Positions 32,410 through 41,070 of a DNA stretch of 64,000 nt are shown here, piece after piece. The notes below the pieces were generated by a model. It saw nothing but the letters and a program-made list of their open reading frames with translations, ran no database searches and was not told the DNA's origin. How positions within the stretch are numbered: the first letter of the stretch is position 1; every line of letters begins with the position of its first letter. The stretch lies in NCBI GenBank assembly GCA_020635815.1, contig JACJZB010000008.1, forward strand, positions 88,777 to 152,776, given 5' to 3'. The stretch comes from Flavobacteriales bacterium. GTDB lineage: Bacteria > Bacteroidota > Bacteroidia > Flavobacteriales_E > Vicingaceae. Both the position numbers and the translations under genes were made by a program.

Positions 32410-33459
32410 TTATTTATCCTTCGTTTTAGGAAAAAATAAATGGTAAGGAAAGTTATGTTCTTTATTAAAAAGAAAGTTTTTGTCTGTTAAGGTTAGTAAG
32501 AATGCCGTTAAATCTACTTTTTCATTTGAAGTTAACTTTATGGGGTTTTTAAGTTGTTTTGCTAAGGTGTTTGATGGAGTAATATTGTTGGTATAATGAT
32601 TTAAGACTTCAGTAATTGTTTGGTATCTCCCATCATGCATGTAAGGAAATGAGAATTCGATATTTCTTAATGTAGGTATTTTAAATTTTAATGAATCATT
32701 TGGATTTTTCGTTATTCGATATCGACCTAAGTCATTTAATACTGAATCTATTTCAAGCCCATTATTTTCAAATTGATTGTTGGTAAATAAAGGTTCTGTA
32801 TGACATGATGAACATTTGTTTTTGTATAGTTTGTATCCATTATCTTCTTGAAGAGAAAAAGTAGCAGTTTTAGCCATAACACTATCATATTTAGAGTTGC
32901 AAGAAATAAGTGTTAATTCAAATTGAGATATCGCTTTTAGTAAGTTCTCTCCAGTAATTTTACTATTACCGAAAGCTTGGTAAAACATACTTGGGTAAGA
33001 GGTTTTTTTAAGTTTTCTAATAATATTATTTAAATCCTCATCCATTTCTGCTGGATGACTAATTGGAGCTAGAGCCTGAACATCTAAATGATTTACTGCT
33101 CCATCCCACATAAAAGAAGTATGCCAAGCTAAATTCATTAAAGAAGGAGAGTTCCTGTTTCCAATACTGTCATTAACCCCATGACTTAACCTATGATCTA
33201 CATGAGTAAAAGCAGTATAAGAAAGGTGACAATTGCTACAAGAAATAGAGCTATCTTTAGAAAGTATTGGATCATAAAAAAGTTTCCTTCCTAAATCTAT
33301 TCCTTCTTGAGTTAATGGGTTTTTATTGAAATTGTAATTTGGTTTCGGGAAATAATCAGGGTAGTTTATTTTTACAGAAGTTGTATTTGTGGGAAATAGC
33401 ATGGCTAGTCCTAAAAAAGCGAATAAACTTAAATAGACTATGATGATGTTTTTACTCAT
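32410..33459 (-). CDS. Di-haem cytochrome c peroxidase family protein (MauG/MbnH-like)
   Basis: 349 residues. An N-terminal hydrophobic signal precedes two c-type haem sites: CSNCH (74-78) and CSSCH (216-220). Conserved surroundings are GRKLFYDPILSKD, GNRNSPSLMNLAWHTSFMWDG (with the inter-haem Trp), HPAEM and KIPTLRNIEFSFPYMHDGR. It works in the periplasm. The start overlaps the MbnP-like gene by eight bases. Known MbnH enzymes use a bis-Fe(IV) state to oxidise a tryptophan of their MbnP partner, so this pair probably works the same way. Ordinary peroxide detoxification is the alternative. Confidence 0.88.
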   Translation of the reverse strand: MSKNIIIVYLSLFAFLGLAMLFPTNTTSVKINYPDYFPKPNYNFNKNPLTQEGIDLGRKLFYDPILSKDSSISCSNCHLSYTAFTHVDHRLSHGVNDSIGNRNSPSLMNLAWHTSFMWDGAVNHLDVQALAPISHPAEMDEDLNNIIRKLKKTSYPSMFYQAFGNSKITGENLLKAISQFELTLISCNSKYDSVMAKTATFSLQEDNGYKLYKNKCSSCHTEPLFTNNQFENNGLEIDSVLNDLGRYRITKNPNDSLKFKIPTLRNIEFSFPYMHDGRYQTITEVLNHYTNNITPSNTLAKQLKNPIKLTSNEKVDLTAFLLTLTDKNFLFNKEHNFPYHLFFPKTKDK

Positions 33460-34105
33460 TTGTATAAAAAAGTTTACCTGCTATTTTTGATAATCGTTGA
33501 GCTTCTTTTCCTGGAGACATTAATTTATGTTGTTTTGCTAAGTCGATTTGATTTAAAAAGTTAGCAACATCAAAGTATATTTTTGTGTTGTTTTTGTTCA
33601 TGTTCAATTTTACTTCTTGAACTGTAGAGGGAGAGTAACCTCCTAGATGGAATTCAAAAGGTGTGTTTTTACTTTTTCCTTCTAATTTAAAATTGATGTA
33701 GCCGCTATTCCATGCCCAATACATTCCTTTTGTAGGATCTAAATCTCCACCCAAAACTCCAGAAACATTTGTTAAACTATCTGTTCCAAATAAAAAATAA
33801 ATTTTATCAAATGTAATATTGCTTGGTATTTTAAATTTTAGGTTTAAAGTTGAAGGGGTTGAGATATCTATCAAATGATAGCTATTTTTTTCTGACCAAA
33901 CGGTTTTATCATTTTTAGTAAGTGAAAAATTTGTTAGGTAGAACTTTAGTTTAGTAATGGTAATGCCTTCTGTATTTTCTTTCTCAAGAATTAATATGTG
34001 ATTGTTTAATAAAGGGTTTATCGTAACAATTAAGTCATTTATATTTTGGCTAATTAAACCATTACTTAATAAGATACCTATAATTAAAAGTTTAAAAAAT
34101 TTCAT
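33452..34105 (-). CDS. MbnP-like periplasmic protein
   Basis: 217 residues with a signal peptide. The pattern ITKLKFYLTNFSL, then YHLIDIS, FLFGTDSLTNVSGVLGGDLDPTKGMYWAWNSGYINFKLEG, and FEFHLGGY is the MbnP fold as I recall it. MbnP binds copper after a tryptophan has been turned to kynurenine by MbnH. Candidate Trp residues are in YWAW and KTVW. It lies two bases after the Spy-like gene and overlaps the di-haem gene. MbnP family proteins also occur away from methanobactin, so a copper role here is likely but unproven. Confidence 0.8.
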   Translation of the reverse strand: MKFFKLLIIGILLSNGLISQNINDLIVTINPLLNNHILILEKENTEGITITKLKFYLTNFSLTKNDKTVWSEKNSYHLIDISTPSTLNLKFKIPSNITFDKIYFLFGTDSLTNVSGVLGGDLDPTKGMYWAWNSGYINFKLEGKSKNTPFEFHLGGYSPSTVQEVKLNMNKNNTKIYFDVANFLNQIDLAKQHKLMSPGKEAQRLSKIAGKLFYTNE

Positions 34106-34107
34106 TT

Positions 34108-34569
34108 TTACCTTTTAGGTTGCATTGGCGGATGAGGAGCAAATATTCTAGCTAACTCATTCGTTAATTTATTGTAGTCCTTTATTTGTTCGGGCTTACA
34201 AAGCTTTTTAATGTCTAAAAAATGATTGTAATGAAGTTCTTCAAAACCTCTTTGAATGATATTTATCTTAGTAATTAATTCATCTTTTTCATCTTGATTG
34301 TCAGATGAAAGAGAATGATAAAGTGCTCCTTTAGCATATTTCATTTCTTCTTCTTTTTGTATGATTGCTTCTTGATGCTCTAAAATCAATTTTTCATAAG
34401 CTTCTATCTGACTGGCATCAAAATGTAATTTTTCAATTACTATCTGTTTAGGACTTCTCATTTTGTGTGGAGGTCGAGAAGAGTGTCCAAGGGTTAAAAT
34501 AACAATAAGCACAATGTTTAATGCAGCTAATGTTACAACTGAAATGATTAATAATTTAGTTTTAGTCAT
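34108..34569 (-). CDS. Spy/CpxP-like (heavy-metal-sensor family) membrane-anchored protein
   Basis: About 153 residues from ATG at 34569 (MTKTKLL). An upstream in-frame TTG at 34608 would overlap the previous gene by 47 bases and is less likely. One N-terminal membrane span is followed by a Pro/His/Arg-rich stretch (GHSSRPPHKMR) and a helical domain with the family-like pattern ASQIEAYEKLILEHQEAI ... FEELHYNHFLDIKKLCKPEQIKDYNKL. Such proteins act as periplasmic chaperones or metal sensors. It stands between the putative anti-sigma gene and mbnP, so it may take part in signal input. Confidence 0.75.
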   Translation of the reverse strand: MTKTKLLIISVVTLAALNIVLIVILTLGHSSRPPHKMRSPKQIVIEKLHFDASQIEAYEKLILEHQEAIIQKEEEMKYAKGALYHSLSSDNQDEKDELITKINIIQRGFEELHYNHFLDIKKLCKPEQIKDYNKLTNELARIFAPHPPMQPKR

Positions 34570-34846
34570 TGTACAATTGATTTGAAGTGTAAATATCAAA
34601 AGCTTCAACTAATTCATTCTGATTAGCCGTTTTTCTATTTTGTTTTAATTCTTTACGGATTAAAAGCGTGTTACTTGCTATTAACACAATTAATACAACG
34701 CCAGCAGCCATTAATTTACTCATAGAAACAGTATTACTTTGTTCTTCTTTTATTCTATTTTCAATTTTAGAAAATAGCGTAGAAGATGGCTCTACTTTTT
34801 GTATGTTTCTTAATGCTTTAAACATTTTGTTTTCTTCTGTTTCCAT
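34562..34846 (-). CDS. Putative anti-sigma factor, single-span membrane protein
   Basis: 94 residues. A cytoplasmic N-terminal part of about 40 residues (METEENKMFKALRNIQKVEP), one membrane span near 44-62 (AAGVVLIVLIASNTLLI), then a short tail. Size, topology and place directly after an ECF sigma gene suggest an anti-sigma protein, although no zinc (ZAS) motif is seen. Its stop overlaps the next start by eight bases. Confidence 0.6.
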   Translation of the reverse strand: METEENKMFKALRNIQKVEPSSTLFSKIENRIKEEQSNTVSMSKLMAAGVVLIVLIASNTLLIRKELKQNRKTANQNELVEAFDIYTSNQLYND

Positions 34847-34860
34847 ATATTTAGACGATA

Positions 34861-35391
34861 TTAAATGTTATTTCCTTCGTTTCGATTAATTTTATCTTTT
34901 AAATTGTTTTTTGCTCTCGATAATAATGATTCTACTGCTTTTACAGAGAGTTCCATTACTTCAGCAATTTCTTTTTGAGATAATTCATCAATAATTTTTA
35001 GAATTAAAGCCGTTTTTTGATTTGTTGGTAATTCGTTTATCAATTTAAGTAATCGTTCTGTAGCTTCTTCATTTTCTAGTAATATTCCCGGATGATTAAA
35101 ATCGCTGTAAGAATAACTTTCACTGTTGTCATAAATAGGAATTATGAATCCGAATCTTTTTTTACGCTTTTTAGCTTTTAAAAAATCTAGACAAGTATTT
35201 ACTGTAATTCTATAGATCCAAGTTTTTAAACTAGAATTACTTTTAAAACTTTGTTGTTTTTTGAATATGGTTACAAAAACATCTTGAGTGACTTCTTCTG
35301 CATCCTCTATGTTTTGTAAATAATTAAGGCATAAATTATAAACTAATCCATTGTGTTCTTCATATATTTCTTTTATGGATAGTTTAGGCAT
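34861..35391 (-). CDS. ECF-type RNA polymerase sigma factor
   Basis: 176 residues. Region 2 is visible in LVYNLCLNYLQNIEDAEEVTQDVFVTIF (16-43) and LKTWIYRITVNTCLDFL. Region 4 is in LPTNQKTALILKIIDELSQKEIAEVMELSVKAVESLLSRAKNNLK. It should direct polymerase to its own operon or to envelope stress genes. The ATG overlaps the umuC stop by one base, so it is cotranscribed with the SOS-like genes upstream and with the putative anti-sigma gene downstream. Confidence 0.92.
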   Translation of the reverse strand: MPKLSIKEIYEEHNGLVYNLCLNYLQNIEDAEEVTQDVFVTIFKKQQSFKSNSSLKTWIYRITVNTCLDFLKAKKRKKRFGFIIPIYDNSESYSYSDFNHPGILLENEEATERLLKLINELPTNQKTALILKIIDELSQKEIAEVMELSVKAVESLLSRAKNNLKDKINRNEGNNI

Positions 35392-36644
35392 TATTTAATT
35401 GATATTACTTCGCTAAGTTTTGTAGTGTATCTAGGCGACAAATATTCTTGTTTCATTTTCCATGTACGACCCAAATCTTGGCTAGCAATTTTTATTTTTT
35501 GTTGACCAATTTCATTATTTAATTTATCAATGATAAGCATTAATTTTTCGTGTTTTGGATTTGAGTTTTGAAAAATCATAAGCTGTTTTTCATTTTGAGG
35601 GGTTATTTTTATGACTATTACACCAGCTTTTTTGTAATGGTAACCATCTTTATAGATGTGTTTAAGTCCTCTGATTGCTAGTTTTGAAATTTCGATACTT
35701 GAGTTTGTAGGAAATGGAAGTTGAACTACTATGTTTTTATTGTATTGAGGTAAGTTTTTATTACTATTTGTTCTTAAAAATACAATTAAAGCATTGCAGT
35801 TAGATTTTTGTTTTCTGAGTTTTTCAGCGCATGATACAGCAAAGGTTGATATACGTTCTTTTATATCATTATAGTTTGTATAATCTTTTTCAAAAGATCT
35901 CGTGGTTGCTATTGATTTTTTATTGGTTACACTTTCTAAAAGAAGAGTTGGTGTTCCTTCTAAGTCTTTTTTTAATCTTAACTCTACTATAGATAAATTT
36001 TTTTTAATCCAAGTATCGTTCAATTGAGTAAAATCAAAAGCATTATTAACTCCTCTGTGTTTCAATTTTTTTGATAATTGCCTTCCTATTCCCCAAACAT
36101 CTTCAATAGGGAGCCACTTTAAAGCTTTAATCCGCTTAATATCATTGTCAATTAAATATACATTGTTAGTTTTTTCACTAAATTTTTTTGCAATTTTATT
36201 TGCTACTTTAGCTAGAGCTTTTGTTTTAGCAAAACCTATACTTATTGGTATTCCTGTTGATTTTACTGTGGTGTCGTGGATTTTTTTTCCATAACTATGA
36301 AAGTCAATATAGTTACATCCATCAAATTTTAAAAATGCTTCATCAATACTGTATATTTCTATTTCAGGAGAAAATGAGCTAAGGATATCCATTACTCGCG
36401 AACTCATATCGCCATAAAGTGCATAGTTAGATGAAAAAACATGAACATTATTTCTTTTAAATAGTTGTTCGTATTCAAAAGCTAAAGCCCCCATAGGTAT
36501 ACCTATTTTTTTTGCTTCGTTGCTTCTTGCTATTACACATCCATCATTGTTTGATAAAACAACAATTGGCTTATCTTTTAAACTAGGGTTGAATACACGT
36601 TCGCAAGAGGCGTAAAAATTATTACAATCCACTAAAGCATACAT
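35391..36644 (-). CDS. umuC: Y-family DNA polymerase UmuC (Pol V catalytic subunit)
   Basis: 417 residues. Translesion DNA polymerase. Catalytic acids are D6 (ALVDCNNFYASCER) and D101-E102 (SIDEAF). NDGCVIARSNEAKKIGIPMG and the C-terminal LGRTWKMKQEYLSPRYTT are typical of UmuC. A sliding-clamp-binding-like motif QLMIF (354-358) lies where E. coli UmuC has QLNLF. It overlaps the umuD stop and the sigma factor start, each by one base. Cytoplasmic. It acts with UmuD and RecA in known systems. Confidence 0.95.
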   Translation of the reverse strand: MYALVDCNNFYASCERVFNPSLKDKPIVVLSNNDGCVIARSNEAKKIGIPMGALAFEYEQLFKRNNVHVFSSNYALYGDMSSRVMDILSSFSPEIEIYSIDEAFLKFDGCNYIDFHSYGKKIHDTTVKSTGIPISIGFAKTKALAKVANKIAKKFSEKTNNVYLIDNDIKRIKALKWLPIEDVWGIGRQLSKKLKHRGVNNAFDFTQLNDTWIKKNLSIVELRLKKDLEGTPTLLLESVTNKKSIATTRSFEKDYTNYNDIKERISTFAVSCAEKLRKQKSNCNALIVFLRTNSNKNLPQYNKNIVVQLPFPTNSSIEISKLAIRGLKHIYKDGYHYKKAGVIVIKITPQNEKQLMIFQNSNPKHEKLMLIIDKLNNEIGQQKIKIASQDLGRTWKMKQEYLSPRYTTKLSEVISIK

Positions 36645-37075
36645 TATACAGATTTAATTATATAGGTAACAATTCCCCAAATTTTGAAGTCGTTATCGGC
36701 ATCAATTTTTTGAGGTTTATACATTTTATTTGCAGGAATAAGCCAGCAACAATCTTTTTCTAGTTTTATTTTTTTGACAGTAAATTCCCCGTCAATATAG
36801 CACACAGCTATACAGTTGTTTTTAGGACTTAAACTTTTATCAATAATTAATAAGTCTCCATCATTAATTCCGGCATCTATCATCGAAACGCCTCTAACAC
36901 GCCCAAAAAATGTGGCTGGTTGATTTTTGATAAGTTCCTTATTTAAGTCAATAGAAACATCCATAAAATCTTGAGCAGGAGAAGGAAATCCTGCACTTAT
37001 ACCTCCATCAACAAAAGGTATTTCAATACTTGAAATAGAATTCTTACAAATATGATTAATGATTATTTCTTCCAT
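36644..37075 (-). CDS. umuD: UmuD-like self-cleaving S24 peptidase
   Basis: 143 residues. S24 fold with a cleavage site at A28-G29 (in SAGFPSP), nucleophile Ser64 (GVSM) and general base Lys101 (FTVKKI). RecA-stimulated self-cleavage would give the active UmuD' partner of UmuC. It begins two bases after the radical SAM gene and is coupled to umuC. Length matches E. coli UmuD (139). Confidence 0.93.
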   Translation of the reverse strand: MEEIIINHICKNSISSIEIPFVDGGISAGFPSPAQDFMDVSIDLNKELIKNQPATFFGRVRGVSMIDAGINDGDLLIIDKSLSPKNNCIAVCYIDGEFTVKKIKLEKDCCWLIPANKMYKPQKIDADNDFKIWGIVTYIIKSV

Positions 37076-37077
37076 AT

Positions 37078-38115
37078 TTAAAATAGTTTTAATTGACTAG
37101 TTGGTCTTGCAAAAAGCGTTAAGTCATATTCAGGGAAAGATCTTCCTTTTAAATGGTTGTTTTTAGCGATTCGGAACATATCTTTAATCATAACCGCTGT
37201 TTCGCTGTGCAATTTCATTCTATTTTTGCCTTTACTGTATAAATTACCTCCGTTAATTTCCTTGATTTGATTTAAAATTTTACCTGTTTTGTCAGGAAAT
37301 GTTTTTACTATCCAATCTTCAAATATTTCAGCAATTTCTCCATTTAAACGAACCGTTGTGTAACCTACCGATAAAGCACCTAATTTGGCAACTTTCTTTA
37401 CTATGGCAGGTATTTCATGGCTGTTTAACCCAGGTATGATAGGAGCAACCATAATTCCTGTTGGAATATTGTTGGCAACTAACAATTCTAATGTTTCTAA
37501 TTTTTTCTCAACAGTTGCAGTTCGTGGTTCTAAAACACTTCTGAGTTTATTATCTAAAGAAGTTATGCTTAATGCGACATGAACTAAATTAAGCTTTGCT
37601 AATTCTGCTAGAATGTCAATGTCTCTTTGTATGAGTGAATTCTTAGTTAAAATACTTATAGGATGCTTGTATTTTAAACAAACTTTTAAAAGTGCTCTTG
37701 TAATTTGTAGTTTACGTTCAATAGGTTGATAACAATCGGTATTTCCCGAAAGCATAATAGGGCTAACTATCCAATTTTTATTGTTGAATTGATTGGCTAA
37801 TAATTTCGGTGCTTCAGGTTTGCAAATAATTTTTCGTTCAAAATCCAATCCTGCTCCATAACCCCAATATTGATGACTTTCTCTTGCATAACAATAAATG
37901 CAACCGTGTTCACAACCTTGGTAGGGATTCATCGAATACATAAAAGGAACAGTTGGACTATAAATCTTATTTACAATCTTTTTAGGGTTTTCTACAATGT
38001 ATTTGGTTTTGTCCTCCTCTAAAAAAGGGGTATCTAATCCTTCAATATGCTCACTTACATACTGTTGTTTAAAATATCGATTGTTAACTTTTATTTGACT
38101 TCCTCTGCCTTTCAT
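37078..38115 (-). CDS. Radical SAM protein, PA0069/SplB-like family
   Basis: 345 residues. The [4Fe-4S] motif is C68-x3-C72-x2-C75 (NPYQGCEHGCIYCYAR). Other family marks are the start GRGSQIKVNNRY and VHVALSITSLD, ILTKNSL, GIMVAPIIPGLN. The family is related to spore photoproduct lyase (COG1533); its reaction is unknown. The very C-terminus is SQLKLF, matching the QLxLF clamp-binding motif. It heads an operon with umuD and umuC, which supports a role in DNA repair. It diverges from the HTH-S24 regulator. Confidence 0.87.
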   Translation of the reverse strand: MKGRGSQIKVNNRYFKQQYVSEHIEGLDTPFLEEDKTKYIVENPKKIVNKIYSPTVPFMYSMNPYQGCEHGCIYCYARESHQYWGYGAGLDFERKIICKPEAPKLLANQFNNKNWIVSPIMLSGNTDCYQPIERKLQITRALLKVCLKYKHPISILTKNSLIQRDIDILAELAKLNLVHVALSITSLDNKLRSVLEPRTATVEKKLETLELLVANNIPTGIMVAPIIPGLNSHEIPAIVKKVAKLGALSVGYTTVRLNGEIAEIFEDWIVKTFPDKTGKILNQIKEINGGNLYSKGKNRMKLHSETAVMIKDMFRIAKNNHLKGRSFPEYDLTLFARPTSQLKLF

Positions 38116-38130
38116 GAGTTTAAAATATAT

Positions 38131-38161
38131 TTTGTAATGTTAACTATTATATTTAGATTTG
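38131..38161 (+). promoter_or_regulatory. Full Bacteroidota promoter for the HTH-S24 regulator
   Basis: TTTG at 38131-38134, then 19 bases, then TAGATTTG at 38154-38161: an exact TTTG-N19-TAnnTTTG match, 44 bases before the ATG. Confidence 0.65.
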
Positions 38162-38163
38162 CT

Positions 38164-38180
38164 AACTACAAATATTAGTT
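38164..38180. promoter_or_regulatory. Possible operator between the divergent regulator and radical SAM genes
   Basis: AACTA - 7 bases - TAGTT forms a 17-base inverted repeat just downstream of the -7 element. A further AACTA word lies near 38143. It could be the binding site of the HTH-S24 protein. Confidence 0.35.
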
Positions 38181-38205
38181 TATTGATATTTTTAATACAT
38201 AATTT

Positions 38206-39000
38206 ATGAAAAGTATAGCCAATAATTTACGTCATTTACGATCAATTAAAAACTTAACACAAGAGCAATTATCAATAGAATTAGATGTGTCTAAAGCTCG
38301 AATTGGATCTTATGAAGAAGGTCGTTCTGAACCACCAATATCAATGCTTATTGCTTTTTCTGAGTACTATAAATTACCGATTGATGCTTTAGTAAAAAAT
38401 GATTTAACACTTTCTGGTGATGATTCTTTTATTGATATTGGTAATCACCGTGTTTTATTTCCTATTCGTGTAGATGAACATGGTGACAATGTAATTGAAG
38501 TAGTTACACAAGAAGCTTCAGCAGGTTATTTAACAGGTTATTCTGATTCGGAATATGTGGCAAATATGCCAATTATGAGTTTAAACTTTTTACCTACAGG
38601 TAAGCATAGAGCTTTTCCAATTAAGGGAGATTCGATGCATCCATGGGTAAAAGATGGCGATGTGGTTATTGGTGAATATGTAGAACATCCTAAAATGGTA
38701 AGAAATAATTGTTGTTATATCATTTTAACAAAAGAAGACGGCTTAGTGTATAAAAGAGTTTATACCAATAAATTAGACGAGGGTTATTTGGTTTTATCTT
38801 CTGACAATAAGTTGTATAACCCTTATCAAGTACACCTTTCAGAGGTGTTAGAGATTTGGGAGTTTAAATTAAACTTGTGTATTGGTCAATATGAAGAAGA
38901 TGAGTTAAACCCTGTAAGTATTTTAAATTTAATGCGAAGTGTGGGGATAGAATTAAAAGAATTAAAAGAACGCGTAAATAAGATAGAAAAACCAAATTAG
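38206..39000 (+). CDS. HTH (XRE) - S24 LexA/CI-like repressor
   Basis: 264 residues. The N-terminal XRE helix-turn-helix is at 7-60 (NLTQEQLSIELDVSKARIGSYEEG). The C-terminal S24 domain has cleavage site A106-G107 (EASAGYL), nucleophile Ser143 (KGDSMHPW) and Lys183 (VYKRV). This layout is that of phage CI-type and LexA-like repressors inactivated by RecA-stimulated self-cleavage. It is divergent from the radical SAM, umuD and umuC genes, so it may act as their damage-responsive repressor and as its own. The final 25 residues are a charged helix. Confidence 0.88.
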   Translation: MKSIANNLRHLRSIKNLTQEQLSIELDVSKARIGSYEEGRSEPPISMLIAFSEYYKLPIDALVKNDLTLSGDDSFIDIGNHRVLFPIRVDEHGDNVIEVVTQEASAGYLTGYSDSEYVANMPIMSLNFLPTGKHRAFPIKGDSMHPWVKDGDVVIGEYVEHPKMVRNNCCYIILTKEDGLVYKRVYTNKLDEGYLVLSSDNKLYNPYQVHLSEVLEIWEFKLNLCIGQYEEDELNPVSILNLMRSVGIELKELKERVNKIEKPN

Positions 39001-39104
39001 AATGTTGATAAACTCCTTGAAAACCTTTCTGTTGAAGCTAAAAATTTGATTTAAATATTAATAATTTTAAGGGTTGAAAAATCAATATCACTTTGGAATA
39101 AAAT

Positions 39105-40961
39105 ATGGCTGAAGAATCAAATTACACCGAAGATAATATACGTTCGTTAGATTGGAAAGAGCACATTAGGCTTAGACCAGGAATGTATATTGGTAAGTTA
39201 GGAGATGGTGGTGCTTACGATGATGGTATCTATATCATGTTAAAAGAGGTTGTCGATAACTGTATCGATGAGTTTGTGATGGGGCATGGTAAAACTATTG
39301 ATATATCTATAAAGGACAAGCAAGTACGCGTCCGAGATTACGGTAGAGGTATTCCTTTAGGAAAGATGATTGATGCCGTAAGTAAAATGAATACGGGAGG
39401 AAAGTATGATACAAAGGCTTTTAAAAAATCGGTTGGATTAAATGGGGTAGGAACAAAGGCTGTAAATGCGTTATCTTCTTACTTTAAGGTAGAAGCAATA
39501 AGAGATGGACAGGTTAAAAAAGCTGAATTTGAGAGAGGGAATCTTGTTACAGAATACGATGTAGAAGAAACAACATCAAGAAAAGGGACTAAAGTTACTT
39601 TTTTGCCTGATGAAGATATTTTTAAGAATTACCAATTTCGTAGCCAGTATGTTGAAAAACTGCTGTGGAATTATGCGTTCTTAAATACTGGATTAACTAT
39701 AAATTTTAATGGAGAAAAGATTTTCTCTGAAGAAGGGCTAAAAGACTTAATCAAACAAAATTTATCTAACGATCCTGTATATCCAATCATCCACTTAAAA
39801 GGAGAGGATATAGAGGTTGCTATTACGCATACTCAGTCGTATGGGGAAGAATATCATTCGTTTGTTAATGGACAGTTTACTCCACAAGGAGGAACACATC
39901 AAGGAGAATTTAGAGCTGCTTATGTAAAAACCATTCGTGAGTTTTTTGGGAAAGATTACGAAGCAAGTGATGTTCGTTCAGGTATTGTTGGTGGGATAAG
40001 TGTAAAGGTAATGGAGCCTGTTTTTGAATCGCAAACGAAGACAAAACTAGGATCTACTGAGGTTGGGCCTGATGGTCCATCAATGCGAGCTTTTATTACT
40101 GATTTTTTAAAGAGAGAATTAGATAACTATTTACATAAAAATCCAGATGTAGCAGAAGCTTTGCAGCGTAGAATAATGCAATCGGAGCGTGAACGTAAGG
40201 ATATGGCTGGAATTAAAAAACTAGCTAAAAAAAGAGCAAAAGAGGTTTCGTTGCACAATAAAAAGTTGCGTGACTGTAGAGTTCATCTAAACGATGAGAA
40301 AGACAATGAAAACAAACCAGCAACAACTTTGTTTATAACCGAGGGAGATTCAGCATCTGGGTCGATAACAAAATCGAGAAATGTAAATACACAAGCTGTG
40401 TTTAGTTTAAAGGGAAAGCCTTTAAATTCTTATGGGTTAACAAAAAAAATTGTTTACGAAAACGAAGAGTTTAATTTATTGCAAGCGGCTTTAAATATTG
40501 AGGAAAGCATAGAGGATTTAAGATATAACAATATTGTAATTGCAACTGATGCTGATGTTGACGGAATGCACATTAGGTTATTACTGATTACTTTCTTTTT
40601 ACAGTTTTTTCCAGATGTAATTAAAAACGGTCACTTGTTTGTGTTGGAAACTCCTTTATTTAGGGTTAGGGATAAACAGCAAACGATTTATTGTTATTCA
40701 GATGAAGAAAGAAGAAATGCAATAGAAAGTTTGAAAGGGAAACCAGAAATAACTCGATTTAAGGGGTTGGGTGAAATTTCGCCAAATGAATTTAAATACT
40801 TTATTGGCGACGATATTCGTTTAAGCCCTGTTTTAATTGGTCAAGATACACCAATACCAAAATTGTTAGAATTTTACATGGGTAAGAATACTCCTGACAG
40901 ACAGGAGTTTATCATCGAAAACTTAAAAGTAGAAAAAGATTTAGTTGAGGAAACACTTTAA
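39105..40961 (+). CDS. parE: DNA topoisomerase IV subunit B (ParE)
   Basis: 618 residues. Type II topoisomerase ATPase subunit. GHKL site: E48 and N52 ([10 protein letters not shown]), DYGRGIP and [14 protein letters not shown]. The TOPRIM part is TEGDSASGS near 414-422 and [10 protein letters not shown] near 485-494. It ends soon after TOPRIM, as ParE does and unlike some longer GyrB forms. Adjacent parC completes the enzyme. The two genes are separated by a folded repeat (40978-41053). Confidence 0.93.
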   Translation: MAEESNYTEDNIRSLDWKEHIRLRPGMYIGKLGDGGAYDDGIYIMLKEVVDNCIDEFVMGHGKTIDISIKDKQVRVRDYGRGIPLGKMIDAVSKMNTGGKYDTKAFKKSVGLNGVGTKAVNALSSYFKVEAIRDGQVKKAEFERGNLVTEYDVEETTSRKGTKVTFLPDEDIFKNYQFRSQYVEKLLWNYAFLNTGLTINFNGEKIFSEEGLKDLIKQNLSNDPVYPIIHLKGEDIEVAITHTQSYGEEYHSFVNGQFTPQGGTHQGEFRAAYVKTIREFFGKDYEASDVRSGIVGGISVKVMEPVFESQTKTKLGSTEVGPDGPSMRAFITDFLKRELDNYLHKNPDVAEALQRRIMQSERERKDMAGIKKLAKKRAKEVSLHNKKLRDCRVHLNDEKDNENKPATTLFITEGDSASGSITKSRNVNTQAVFSLKGKPLNSYGLTKKIVYENEEFNLLQAALNIEESIEDLRYNNIVIATDADVDGMHIRLLLITFFLQFFPDVIKNGHLFVLETPLFRVRDKQQTIYCYSDEERRNAIESLKGKPEITRFKGLGEISPNEFKYFIGDDIRLSPVLIGQDTPIPKLLEFYMGKNTPDRQEFIIENLKVEKDLVEETL

Positions 40962-40977
40962 AAATAACTAATTAATT

Positions 40978-41053
40978 CCCTCCTAAAAAGGAGGGCTAGG
41001 GAGGTGTAAAAGATATGTATTACACACCCCTTAATCCCCTCTTTTTAGAGGGG
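40978..41053. repeat. Cloverleaf-like repeat between parE and parC
   Basis: Two 30-base arms (40978-41007 and 41024-41053) are imperfect reverse complements. Each arm contains its own hairpin (CCCTCCT AAAA AGGAGGG in the left, CCCCTCT TTTT AGAGGGG in the right), and a further GTGTAA / TTACAC pairing lies in the middle. From memory it is like GGAGGG-type intergenic repeats common in Bacteroidota. Confidence 0.75.
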
Positions 41054-41070
41054 AAAGAAAAAAGAATAAA

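Noticed and set aside
34108..34608. TTG start at 34608 for the Spy-like gene
   Set aside because: It would overlap the upstream gene by 47 bases; ATG at 34569 leaves an eight-base overlap like others in this operon.
38206..39000. Prophage repressor as sign of a prophage
   Set aside because: The HTH-S24 protein looks CI-like, but its neighbours are chromosomal repair genes and topoisomerase IV; no phage genes are present.
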